This document shows positions 35,065-47,288 of a stretch of DNA of 64,000 nucleotides, piece after piece; the stretch's first letter is position 1, and each line of letters opens with the position of its first letter. The position numbers were made by a program, and so were the translations under genes. The notes beneath the pieces are model-generated. The model was not told where the DNA came from. It was given only the letters and a program-made list of their open reading frames with translations, and ran no database searches. Source of the DNA: Drosophila pseudoobscura (taxonomy: Eukaryota > Arthropoda > Insecta > Diptera > Drosophilidae); contig NC_046681.1 in assembly GCF_009870125.1 (NCBI RefSeq), positions 2,914,001 through 2,978,000 of the forward strand, given 5' to 3'.

Positions 35065-38000
35065 GTTGGTGAAAGCAATTGCGCTGCCGGTCGGTTTTAT
35101 GCTGTGCCCAGTGGTTCACGTGCTGATATCGGTGCTTGGCACGCCTCTGGTAAACCGGGTACGTCTGCGGTTTACCTGGAATGCATACAATTAGAGAAAA
35201 ACCCACGAACGGATAATTTTGAGATTCATCTTGAAATTATTGTATGCATTTTGGTATATAATAATATTCTGACGATGGAATAACAACATTTAAATTGTGT
35301 TATTCATTTGTGTCATGCCTTTGCGCGGGGTGTGGGGGGTCCAATAAAACTGTTAACATGAAATGATTTTCATTCGCATATCAATTGAATAAATGGAATT
35401 AAAATGAAAAATGGGCTGCTCCACTGTTGTTGATAGTGTCATGTCAGCACACGCTGAAAGAGAGAGGTGCAGGTAAAGAAGGAGAACGAGAACGAGATGG
35501 AGAAGGGGAGGGAGGGAGAGAGACGGCACTCAACAGCTTCCCGCGCAAAACAGTTTCAAGGCATGCTTTTCGTTTCGTTGTTGTTTTGCTCACCTAACTG
35601 TCCAATAGGACAGTTAGTTGCACAGTGGACTCAAATGTAAGGGTAAAGAATAACATATGTATGTATGTACATAATTGTCGAGTATGCATTTTATTAAAGG
35701 GCTATTATCCAAGTGCTTGGTTATTAGTTAGAAAAGTTTCTATGTTTTAGTTTTTTTTATTAATTTTCATTTCAGAGCAGTGTCGTGTCGAGTATTTCGC
35801 CGCACCGATGCTTTTATTTCTCCCATACAATACAAAAAACTTTTTCAAATACTGACTGACTGACTTTTCAAATTACTCACTTGTGCCACTGAAATGCTCA
35901 AAATATAGACTTTCCTCCGCTTGAAATCAATAATTATGATTTCCGTTATAGTAAGTTTAGGAGTGTTCTTCGAGCACCGCAACAATGGCAGTTAAGAGCC
36001 GATAAAAAATTATTAACAACAAAATCAATTTCACAGTATTGTAGATAAGAAAATCAATTAATTGACAAATACAAATAAAAAGGTCTCGTTAAATTGAATC
36101 GGTTGCTTAATGAGAAGATCGTTAACTTTAGATAAAAGAATTTATACTCGGATAAAAGAGGTAATAAAGAAAACAAAAATGTGCGAAATATAATAAACCG
36201 CGTGTTCTTTCGCCGGGCACCATACAAATTCAATTAAAACACAGAGGGACAAACAAATATTCGCTTGCGATCACTTGGACATCTGAGGCGACTGGAAATG
36301 GTTTGGCGCGGCTTTATCGCCATCATCGATTTACTGATGAGTGGAGTGGCTGAGCGGCGTCACGTGTGGAGAACGAGAGAGAGGTGTCTGGAGGCTGGAA
36401 GGTGTCAAGCCGCTTAGAGTTGCCAGACGGGGCAGGGGGCGTCCCCTGGCGCTGGTGGAAAACCTTGAACTGATGCACTAGCCTGACTCTTTTCGGCGTG
36501 GTCAGTGACGGTAAAGGGAAGCTGTACAAGAAACATATTTATGTAAGTGCGGAAGTTGGGCGTCGAACTCCCTTCACTTCCTCTTGCAACGCTCTAGATT
36601 TGCGTCATACACTGTTGAGATATGTATCATCAATGCACTTTCATTACAGAACACGGTCCCAACGCATTCGATTTGCATTAATGGTGGGTTCCAACCGCAG
36701 CCGCAGCCGTCCGGTGGTATGTACATACATATACATACATACATATGTATGTATGCGAGATCCCTTGTGTAACCTCCCCTCTGATACAAAATAGCACGGA
36801 AGACTATAGTAATGTTCGGGATTTGCTTAAATTTGAATAAATACAGTAAACTATAAATTAATAATAATAAAAAGGTAAATGAGTCCAAAGGAAAGTTGAA
36901 TACATGCTAATGGATTACCTAACCCATAATTAAACGCAATCAAATCTGAGCAAACTCATTGTGGTGTGGGCGTTTCTCTACACAAAGTACAATTACTTAT
37001 CCATACATATGTACATACATGTATGTATACATATGTACATATCTATAATTTATTTTTATTTTTTATTTTTTTATTTATGTGCGGTGCGTATACATACATA
37101 CAATGTATGTACATATGTACAATGTATGCAGTTTTAAAGAACTTCTGCTTTTTCATCTTTATTCAAGGTCAAAGCAGGAAAAGTTAAGGGATTTCCAGTT
37201 AGGATTAAACATACGTATGCATGCATGTACATATGTATGTACTTATATACTTCAATATGTACAATATTAACATTCTGTTCTTAATCCAAGTTGCTAATCG
37301 TTTTAAGTAGGGCATATACCGACCAGCATGTCCATGTTTATGTTCGTTCCAATGATATGCTTCCTTCTTAGAGAGAGGGGAGAGTGGAGAGGGAATGAGG
37401 TACAGAGAACAAGAGAAAGACCAAAGTCTCTCATCAAGTCTCTCTTTTCGGATTTCTGCTATCGTACTTTTGCCTTTAGATTTCCTTTTGTTTCTGCGTC
37501 GCCGTTTTCGTCTGCGTTCAACGACTTCTCTGTCTCTGTCTCTGGCTGTGGCTGTGGCTGGGATACTTTACTATTTTGATTAAACATTTTCTTTGAAGTC
37601 TTTCCTTTTCGTAAAGTCTGCCAGTTAGTCGGTTTTGTTGCGTGCGCCTGTGTGTAAATCTTGTGTGTGTGAATAAAAATAATGAAATAAATAAGGAAAT
37701 AAATGAGGAAAATGAGTTCAGGGATTTGGGTAATTGGGCCTACGACATTTCACGGCGTGACAAAGGCAAAAATAAACCGACTTCAATAGTGCACAAGCTG
37801 ATTAACCATTTAAATAGAAGCGCTCCGATCCACTTGTGTGTGGCTTCGTACATACGAACATACATACTTACCCGTAGTGTGTATGCATACATGCACGTAT
37901 TTTAGCCAGGGAGGGGTGCAGTGCGCGATCAGGAGCATACCGACTCCTGAGTAGGGACAGCTGTTTCGGCTTTTCCGAAACTTAAACATATGTACATCAA

Positions 38001-38244
38001 TGTACACATGCCTTGGACAGACGCTCGTTCCTGTGACTTCCATTGTCATTGTCTGTTCCTCTGCCTGTTTTCTTGACTGTCGAGCTTCTGATAAGCTCGG
38101 CATCGTTTTAAAAAGCTCTGCTCGCGAATGTACTAAATTATAATACACTTGCATGTATGTATGTAAATTCCGATGTCGGGCATTAAATAACGAAATTTTA
38201 TAAAAACATTTCAATCCCCCAAGATGTTCGGGAAATCGAATCAT
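35065..38244. other. Upstream region of Marf1; microsatellites
   Basis: No further coding exon was found. A splice-acceptor-like site at 35188 on the minus strand (attccag) precedes the start exon and suggests a 5' untranslated exon. A GA-rich block (35455-35525, gagagaggtg, gagggagggagagagac) resembles fly GAGA-factor sites and could be the Marf1 promoter region. The rest has many catacatatgtacat microsatellites (35010-35045, 36720-36755, 37005-37125, 37205-37245). Confidence 0.4.
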
Positions 38245-38376
38245 TTAATTGCTAGCAGTCACCAGTAGCCTATCTTGTAATTGCGCGCCGCGGGTAATCC
38301 GAAATACCGGCTCCCATTCCAGAGGAGCCTTCTCCTTCAGAGACTTACCGTAGGCGGTGTGTGCGTGAAGTACCAT
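38245..38376 (-). CDS. Possible 43-residue small ORF
   Basis: An ATG-to-stop minus-strand frame encodes 43 residues, including GKSLKEKAPLEWEPVFRITR. It lies in otherwise noncoding AT-rich DNA, but this stretch is GC-rich with coding-like codon choice (CAC ACC GCC TAC; CGC GGC GCG). A strong donor consensus, ACG|GTAAGT, occurs inside it, so it may instead be an exon end followed by intron. I do not recognise the peptide. The start context is poor. Confidence 0.3.
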   Translation of the reverse strand: MVLHAHTAYGKSLKEKAPLEWEPVFRITRGAQLQDRLLVTASN

Positions 38377-38439
38377 AATCCAATCAACAATTAACAACAA
38401 CAAACGCCCACAATCAAAGTAACAACAATGTTAACGACG

Positions 38440-41400
38440 CAAAAGAGTAAGTTACGATACACTACTGCAAAAATAAGTTTAGAATACGCAAATAATATTA
38501 TTTGAATAAGGGATTGTACAATTCGTGTTTGATCTAAAAATGTTAGAACTGTCGGAAAGTTCAAATAAAATCCAGCAAAGAATATGTTAGTTAAACTTTG
38601 TGATAGGTTAGTTACGTATTAATGTTCGATTCTCAGGAGTCAACCTGAAACAGTTTATAAATGCAGTTTCCGAACAAATCGATCAGTGCCGTACCCGTAC
38701 CTGCTGATTGTGGATTATTATGCATATGCATGTACATACATACACGCATACATACCTACACATGTATGTACATTGTATATAGTACGTGCATCAAGTGAAT
38801 TAATATGAATTGAGATCGCGATCTTTACATTTTGAGATTCTCTCTATTTAAATGTGTACTTTTAGACAGTTTTCTAGATTATTTCAATTAATTTATATAT
38901 TTTTTTAGCTGGGTTCACTTGGGTCGCCATCATTGATTGACAATTATACAACACCAAAAGTCGAGCGTTTCGAGATTGTCCAGAGATCAATGTACTCGCT
39001 ACCGAGTGCCAGATATCCCAGTAATCAGGGAGTAAAATTTTCAAAAAGGGTGCAATAATGGGGAAGGAGTATCCATGTAAATATTTTGCATATGCTCAAA
39101 TTTAAATTTAAATTTTGACCTACTCGTAAGCACTTGCTAAATCCGAATGAAATAGAAGATAAATTAATTTCCTATAATTGGCCCATTCGTCACAGTCTGC
39201 GGACCTCCCCATGGCGATAATTAAATTCTCACACAATTTGCTTAACTAATTTTTTCAAAATGAATGTCCCCAACAATAATCCATATAATTAGAGCATTGT
39301 TTATGGGTATTTTTATGAGCCCCAGCAGCTTATAAATGTCTTCATTATGCTCGTACATTCGAGCTCTACTTAGCAATTACCAGTACGCTTTTTTGTTTAA
39401 TTATTGTACTGGACTGCGCTGCGCTTATGGGTATTAATGGACTTTTAAATGCGTGTAAGCTGTGTACCCGACATAAAACAATTTGATTGTCGCTTAAATT
39501 GATGAAGTACGTCTGTATGTACATACATATGTACATACATACATGTGTACATATATATGTACAATGTACATATGTACGTAAGCTGCTGCCTGGATGGTCA
39601 CTGAGTCGTACTTGAGATGCGTGAACTTGAACTTGGCTCGACTCGCAGCACTGATAATACCCAATCCAGCCGATCAATCAGAGGTACATATGTATGTATA
39701 CGTACGTATGTACGTATGTACGTACAAAATCGTAGTTAGCAACGTGTTGTACGCTGACTTGCGATGGAAAAACTGTTACAAGGCCATCAGCATCCACCGA
39801 CAACGATTGCCGTGCTCGCCACGGGAACGAACGAGGAATTGAGCGTAATGCTTAATTTTTGTGCTATGTATTATAATTTTTAATACGTACTCGTATGTAC
39901 AAAAAAGTTTATTATGCCTTATACCCAAGCCCGAAGCCCTGATACGTTTAATTTGCGGCGCAGAACAAACGAATTTTGTAATTTACATTTTAAAACGCAA
40001 CCAATAGGTTGTTCGAAATTCTTCACAGCATTTTTGGGGAATGAATTGTTGATTCACCGGTAATTTTGTGCAAACTCATGATTAGCCAACTGAAATACGC
40101 AAAACATGAACAAAACAAAACAAAATCACACGCTCCGGATGGTCTCCCTCCTGAAGGGGTACTTACAAATTGTCGTAAGGTTTGGCAGGCTTAGCGAAAG
40201 AAATAACGAAATCCGAACAAATTCCGAAAAGCGCGCCGAATTCTATATATGTACATATGTACTTTGTTGATCGCCGACGGCCATTAAAAGTATACATTGA
40301 AATAAATGGCGTTGAAAATCACATGTGAAGTGAGGAATATGGTGTCAAAAATCCGTAAATCTTTTTAACGGCTTGGGGGCTGGTCTCTGCCACTACGAGT
40401 TTTCTTATTCCCATACCTACCCCGCCTCCAGCTTCAGGAAACAAAAAAGGAAACACTCTCCCACGGGTTTTTCGATTGAGTGAGTCAAGAGTCCAGCCAT
40501 ATCCCATATAGAAGGCCAATCCAGACGACTTCAACATAATATTCGATATGAAAGATAGCCGGACATCGCTAGATCTGATCGTCTTGCCGTAGAATGACCA
40601 ATGTTGAACAGAAAACATCTGTACAAGGGTATACTTTCCTTATGATTTTGATATGTAATTAGATCCTCCATTGATCTGTTTCATCCACACTTCAAGAGCA
40701 TTCGAGCATCGTTTTGCGATCCCGCAGCTTGTCTCGATTCACATACACATGTGTGTACAAATGTACAATTTGTTATGCCAATAAGACAAAGTTCTTTGCA
40801 CAAGCTTCTTAAAAAATAGAAGATGGAAAAGAGATAAAACATCATCATCATCATCAGCAAGCAGCTCTGCGACACTTCAGCAGGGCAAAGCAGAAAACTG
40901 CTGACTAGATACATATGTACATATGTACATACTCACGGGTATTCTCGTACATAGCGTACATACATATATAGAGATGTACAGACGTATGACAGCTGGACCT
41001 GTTCTTCGATCGAGTTGTTGCCTGTATCATTGAAGTGTTTCTGCAAAATACCTGCCTTTTATTTTTGCGTTGAATATTCATAGCTCATTGCGTACGTTTT
41101 GGCTGGGATTGCTTCATTTGTTTGTTTGCCACGGGAAGTTCCTTGACTGCATCAGCCTGACAAAGCAGAAAAGCAGACGTATGTACATATGTGTGTGTGC
41201 ACACATCCATACCCACATTGCGGATTTGGATAACGATGTCAGATTGAACTCGGCTGGAACTAGTGGAGCGATGACACTTAATTAACCCTGGATCGTCATC
41301 CTTATTTAATGTAATTCCTTATTTGAAGTACACGTAAAAAGTAGTTGTTCTGACAAAGGATGTCGGATGACGGGTGACGGGCGACGGGTGACGGCTTTCT

Positions 41401-43375
41401 GATGGTTTCGGGGACCTAGCGGAGCCCAAAAGCCGATAACGTTTCCACGCGCTTCGCTTCGACATCCCGTTGTCGTTTTGCATTACATATGAGTGTATAA
41501 GGTATGGGATTGGAGTACTCCAACAAAAAGCGGCAACCGGAACAAGTCAAACACCCAGTCCAAACGTATTATTAAACTCTAACGTTCCTATTGCTGTCGA
41601 TCCAGCCGGAGCCGGAGCCGTATCAGCTTTAATTACCGCCGTGTTTGCACTTGAAGAAATCAAGAATCGATTCAGAAACAATGTTAATTGATAATTGCGG
41701 GATAATTGCAGTAGCATTAGCAGCATGTGTTGATCCGGCCGAGCTCAAAGTACGCTTCGCCCAGTACAGTACAAGTTGTTAGACACAAATTTGGCGTCCG
41801 TTTGCAAAAATTTGCATGCCTGCTAGTTTACAAAGTCTTCCGATTTATGGCATTGCTCGAAGTTCGCTTGTACTTTTTCTCCACTCGGCACTCGACACTC
41901 GCCACTCGCCACTCTCCACTCGACACTGGTACTCATTGTTTTGCACTTTTCTTGATATATTACGAGTGCTTTCTGATATTACTGATTAGATATCTCATCA
42001 GTTGTTAATGGGTGTGATGGGCCGGAGGGTGGGGGGAGATGAATTGGATACGGGCTATGGCTATACTCGTATCATATCATCAATCAAGCAATGAGCAAAG
42101 CGGATGGAAACAAGTTCTCTAATATTAGCAAAAGCCTTTTTGACTGATCGCCTCTCAGATACGAGTTCAAATGATAGGGAGAGCTAATGATCGACAAATG
42201 ATTTAACTAGGGAAGCGAACAAATCGGCTGTCGTCTGTCTATTCTAATTGATTACAAGTACAGTTGCGCCGCATCCAAATTGCATCCCCAAGGTGCTTAT
42301 GCATACCTGGAGGGAACCTTCTCATCAACAACTCATCAACATACTCGGGCATACCCTACACTAGGTTAACCGAAAGCTGTGAAAAACTGTATTTGGCGAC
42401 CTTTTAGGCAGTAATTATGCTAATAGTCGATCGTTTTCAAGTGCACTTGAACAGAGTCATAGATTTCTAATGAGGAATAATCAAAAAATAAACAACTTTT
42501 TTATCACACTAACTAACCTAAACTAACCTTTAGAAAATCACTTGAAATTTAATAGACGGTAGTGCGCGATAGTAAAAATCTTTTATAATGTAGGAAAGGA
42601 CGGAACTAGCCATTTTTATTAAACCATACCAATAGCTGTAGTCAATAAGAAGGCGCCCCAAATGCTACTAAAGGCTTTGCGTACATCTGAGGTAAACCTC
42701 AGTGCTTGTTCTTTGGATTCGAATAGGCTGCGTTTCTGCCTGGGGTCCTATGTAGGTCCTATCCCGTATAAGCTGGAATGTGCCATTTCTCAGAGCCAAA
42801 TGTACATCAAATACTTCAAGCGTACTTATGCAGTTTTGGCATTCCAAACCTTTTCGCAGTACAATAAAATATTATACAAAATGCCCACATCAGATCAATG
42901 TATATTCCGTATACTTTTTCCATTTTGAATCGCATGCAAATGTGTCATTGAACTACACGATACGATGCATTTTCCAACAGATAATTAAATTGATTATTAA
43001 AATTTTTCTGTTTTTGTTGGCTTATTGTTCATAAATTCGTATTTCTTATTTAAACAATTTCCGCATTGACGTTTCGTTTGCCGTTAATCTCTGATTCATT
43101 AATAGGGAATATATGTACATACATACAAGTCTATCAGCAGCAACAACAATAGCAAAAACAAGAACAGAAATAACAACAATAAAACCCCCAATACCGTTCA
43201 GAGAAAATGTCTAGTTTCCAATCGAGAGCCTGAAGAGATATCAATCTATTTCATTGTTTAACCCAGGCCCTGGCCTTGCCAAAGACGTTTGAACTCTCAT
43301 TTTTGATAAAAAAAAATTAATCAAAAAAAAAAACAAATACAAAATATACAACAAAAGGAGGGGGAACGTTGTGAG
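38440..43375. other. Intergenic stretch, no gene seen
   Basis: No supported exon occurs on either strand. The stretch contains tracts of catacatatgtacat (39510-39575, 39685-39725, 40905-40965), a CATCATCATCATCATC tract (40841-40856), a gacgggtgacgggcgac decamer-like tract (41368-41395) and a cactcg tract (41882-41925). It may hold enhancers of Marf1 or the scavenger receptor; nothing indicates where. Confidence 0.4.
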
Positions 43376-43401
43376 TTGCTGCGGACACCGCAACTCTACA
43401 G

Positions 43402-44066
43402 TTATACCCGATACTAAGTCAGTATGGCTCTCCTCCGGCAGACGCCGCTATTTTTAAACGACACGACAAAGAGTGCGTGCGAGAGAGACAGAAAATCAGT
43501 CTGAGCGTGACGTCGGGCGCTGCGTAGCCAATGCAAATTGATTTGTTCCTTTTTTCTATAAAAATTATCTGATCTGATCCAGGTTCAGCAATCTGATAGA
43601 TATGGTCATTATCTATGATTCTGCGTTTTTAGTTTTCTCGAATGTGCAATATTGTGGATGCAACAGATTTTCGTTTTTTGTGGGGACGAAAGGGGGTGGG
43701 GCGAAATTCTGAGATATATGTTTTATAGTGAGATCTAACAGAAGTGCGGATACTTAATTTGGTTACTCTAGCCTTAATAGACTCTGAGATGTGTGGATAC
43801 CCCAGATTTTCGTCCTTTGCGGGGGCGGAAGGGGGTGTGGCGAAATTTGGGCACGAAACGGTCAAGGTCCGATATCACAGGAGTGATTACCAAATTTGGT
43901 TGCTCTGGCTCTTATAGGTTCTGAGATCCTTGAACTCATATTTTGCAATTGGCAAAAAATATGTATACTTTTTGGGGTCGGAAACGATTCCTTCTGGACG
44001 TTACACACATCCACTTTTACCACAAATCTAATATACCCCAATACTCATTTTGAGTATCGGGTATAA
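43402..44066 (+). mobile_element. Full-length copy of the interspersed inverted-repeat element
   Basis: The 665-base element begins TTATACCCGATACT (43402-43415) and ends AGTATCGGGTATAA (44053-44066), a perfect 14-base terminal inverted repeat. There is no coding capacity. Inside are repeated blocks such as a GGGGCGAAA/GGGGGCGGAAGGGGG pair and ggggtcggaaacgattcc. Size, lack of genes and inverted ends fit a MITE-like element. Related partial copies lie at 2.1, 17.2-18.1 and 18.6 kb. It may correspond to a known obscura-group repeat such as SGM-type elements; that identification is not made from this sequence. Confidence 0.8.
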
Positions 44067-46785
44067 AAACCCAGACCACACCGCAAAAATGAACAGAAAT
44101 TGACAAACAAATTGTATACAAGTTTAGAATAAGATTGCACGTCTTGAGAGCGTGGGTACCGGGTGCCGGTGTCGGCCAGCTGTTTCTTTGCGACTCTTTG
44201 ATTCAAAATAAACGAAAGAATATATACTACATTCTACATTCTACAAACTACTTACAACCTGCAGTGCAGATGTGATGGGTTGTGAGTACAAGGTGATGTT
44301 TTCATTATAATAATCGTTGCTGCTGCCTTGATTATTTGTTTTCCATTGCATTTCCCAGAATTTGCTAACAAATTGGAATCGCAATTAGCCAGTTTTATGC
44401 ATTCATAGCTAGCTAGCCAGCCAGCCACATATGCCATAATTAAGAGCTAAAAGCTAGAGAGTCATTTTTGAGTGGGCATTTTTGAGCGTTCGATATCCTA
44501 TAGAGTGTAGACTGGAGAGTGAAATCCAGATCATAGTCAATCTAAGACAATCTTTGCTTTAAAATATAGTCTATATAGTCTATGAACTGGGTGAGACCCG
44601 TATTGTATTAGAAAATGCAAGGCAGGAAAAGAAAGGACCGCCCTGCCTAGAACCTAGAGAGGCCTCGCATGCCAGTGGACGGATCTAGCGGCGAACAGGG
44701 TATCAAAATTAAATCTGTTACTGATATGAGTTGGCGTTAATTGGCCATTTTCCAGTTCATTGTGCGGATTGGATCGGATCGGTCCCATTGCATCGCATTC
44801 CGTACTGGTTCCGTTCGGTGCGCGGGTCCATTTGGCGGATCGGTCCCAATTAGCGCGTTTTGCTGGCTTACTCCCTTACCCTTACCCTCATTAATGGTAG
44901 TGTTAGTCCAGTCGCCGTTTTCGCTCTGATTTAATACTACTCGTAATTGCGACTGGCTTTTGGAACCACTGCATCAACACAGTCAGAGGGTTCACAAGGG
45001 TCAGGAGTTATTAGCAATCTCCGGCACTATCATTAGTATTGATAGCACTGACGTCGCGCTGTTTCGCCCTGGAACGCCCTAGGACAGCCACATCTGAATT
45101 GCGAGCAGGTTCGCGCTTCTTGGCTCATGTATATTTAATTACCAACGAAATCACAATAGTTGCAGGTGCCCTACCCTCTCCGCGCAGCTCAGCAGACCCG
45201 AGCGCAACCCAAAACCAAATACAAATCCAAATCCAACAAATTAAAACGATTTACATTAGATTTGGGAACAGAAATAGACAAGGGTTCAATTGATAATGTT
45301 AAGCAGGCAAGTGCAATTTAAATTGGGGCATACAGCCCAAATAAATAAAAACAAACAAAGAGCAAACCCATATTGCGCGTATGAGGAGGGACCAGAGCGA
45401 CTGGAGACCAGACCTGACAAATCCAAATTGTATGTACGTGCAATGCAAAGTTCTTCTGTTACGTCACTTCGCACTTGTACTTTTTGGGGAACAGAACGTC
45501 ATTCTAGAAGGACTTCTGAAACTTCTGGAATCACGCCCGCAGTGATTCCGCTAGCTCTAAAACTGAGGGACTCCTATGAACCGACGGACATTCGACTGCT
45601 GACTGTACCACATGCGGTCGGAGACGTTTCGTTCTCTGTGATGCAATGCAAGCACCTGGTCAACAGCATAGTACCGCCCGCTGGGGTAGCAGCGGAAAAT
45701 CTGCACCAATTGGTATTTGGCATACGCATATGTCCATATGCATACTACGGACTCCAATATTTACATACATACATATATGTAGGTACCATTCAAATAAACA
45801 GTGCACCCAATACTTAAAATTGAGAAATCCATCCGATCGACATTAACCAGCATTCTTCATCAGTGCAGCAGGCAGCAGGCAGCAGGCAGCTCACCTCCCA
45901 AATACGAGTACGACTCTCTGAGAGTACGTATATTACTGTCCCCACCTGTGACAGCCAATCGAGCCCATATCAGGCCACTTAAGTGTTACCAAACGCGTCG
46001 GTATGGCGAGAGGCGTGTTCCAAAACCGTTCAAAGTAAATCAATAGTTCCATTGTCCACCCTGCAGACAAGCCACAACGAGTTCCAGCTCTCCGCCGGGC
46101 TATCATTAGCCTTTAGGCCACTGTTAGTTCGTGAAATTTCTAAGCCAAACAAACCGAAGTAGACGCTGATTTTAGACCACAGAGACTCTGGCCATAAAAG
46201 CTGAATGTAATTTGTCTTTTATTAAATGACAACGAAAATGAAATAAACAAGCGCTGGACGCGACTTTTGAGAAATACAAGTATTCTGGCGCAGACACATA
46301 AACAACGGAGACTTTGTTTACGGACGGAAAAATAATGAACATTATTTGAACTGCGTATTTGGACGGATATCGAGACGGACTCGAGCTCCACTGAATATCG
46401 TTAAATTTAAACACCGAAAAGTTTTCCATGCTGACCAACCACGCGTCATATGAGTAATGTGCCGTCCAAGGCACGGACGCGTCAGCTCAGCTGGAATGGT
46501 ATTTCCCCAAAGCCCCCAAACCCAGTCCCAGGCGCAGGTCGAGGCCCAGATCGGATCAGGCCGGCTATAGCATCTTAGCCAAGATCCAAACAGGTTTGGA
46601 CTGAAGCTTCTTCTAGCTCTGGCTTCTGCTTTTGCTGCGGCATTTGCTTCTGGCTTAGATCGATCAGAAGACCGGCTCAAAACAAAGCAACAGCTGAGCG
46701 AACTGCTATCTGATCGCTACGTAGCCTCGGCGGAGGTGTCAACGTAACGTAGGCCGCGAGGAGAGACACGACAGAGACCCTAGAC
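44067..46785. other. Intergenic stretch upstream of the scavenger receptor
   Basis: No supported coding exon. A plus-strand frame open from about 45200 to 45817 has no family resemblance and begins without a good start. A gcaggca heptamer repeat (45867-45890) is present. Upstream regulatory DNA of the scavenger receptor is likely here. Confidence 0.4.
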
Positions 46786-46789
46786 GGGT

Positions 46790-46885
46790 TCGCTCGCGCT
46801 CCCCTCTCGCACTCGCACTCGCACTCACACTCGCATTGGCACTCTCACTCTCTCGCTGGCCTTTGGCAGCTCTCCCTCTCTAGAT
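46790..46885 (+). promoter_or_regulatory. CT/GA-rich block, possible promoter of the CD36-family gene
   Basis: Runs of ctcgcactcgcactcgcact and CACTCTCACTCTCTCGC give many GAGA-factor-type sites (GAGAG on the minus strand). The block lies about 400-500 bases upstream of the first start codon (47289), a normal distance for a fly promoter with a leader. No TATA box was found. Confidence 0.35.
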
Positions 46886-47288
46886 GATCTTACTAAACTA
46901 AAGCCGTACGTTACCTGGTCGATCGCATCACGTCCGTGTTTTCATTCATAAGCGAGCATTGCTAGCGAATGGACGCCAACGCGCTTAGGCCCAAGTCCAG
47001 CTACAAGATACAAATAAGATAAGATACAAAGGGAATTCCATGATCCAGGAGCTGCAGCAGCAAAGGCCAACACTAGTTTTTAAGTGCCGCGGCTGAAAAG
47101 ATCATTTGAAATATTTCAAGCAAAGTGTAATAAATGTGCTAACAGAAAACGAACGAGAGTAAAAGTACAAGTAAAAGTAAAAGTAAAAGCAAAAGCAAAA
47201 GCAAAAGAAACAGTAAAATAAACTTAAAGACTCGCAAATCAATATACATATTTATGTTCCCCGAAGTACCCAAACACAAACTGTTATT

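Noticed and set aside
39510-39575. Repeated catacatatgtacat blocks considered as a CRISPR-like or regulatory array
   Set aside because: They are simple microsatellites without regular spacers and occur all over the window, as usual in Drosophila.
40319-40618. 99-residue minus-strand ORF
   Set aside because: No family resemblance, no splice or promoter context and mixed composition; not supported.
45200-45817. Long plus-strand frame upstream of the receptor
   Set aside because: No recognisable domain, ordinary intergenic composition, ends in a microsatellite; likely chance.
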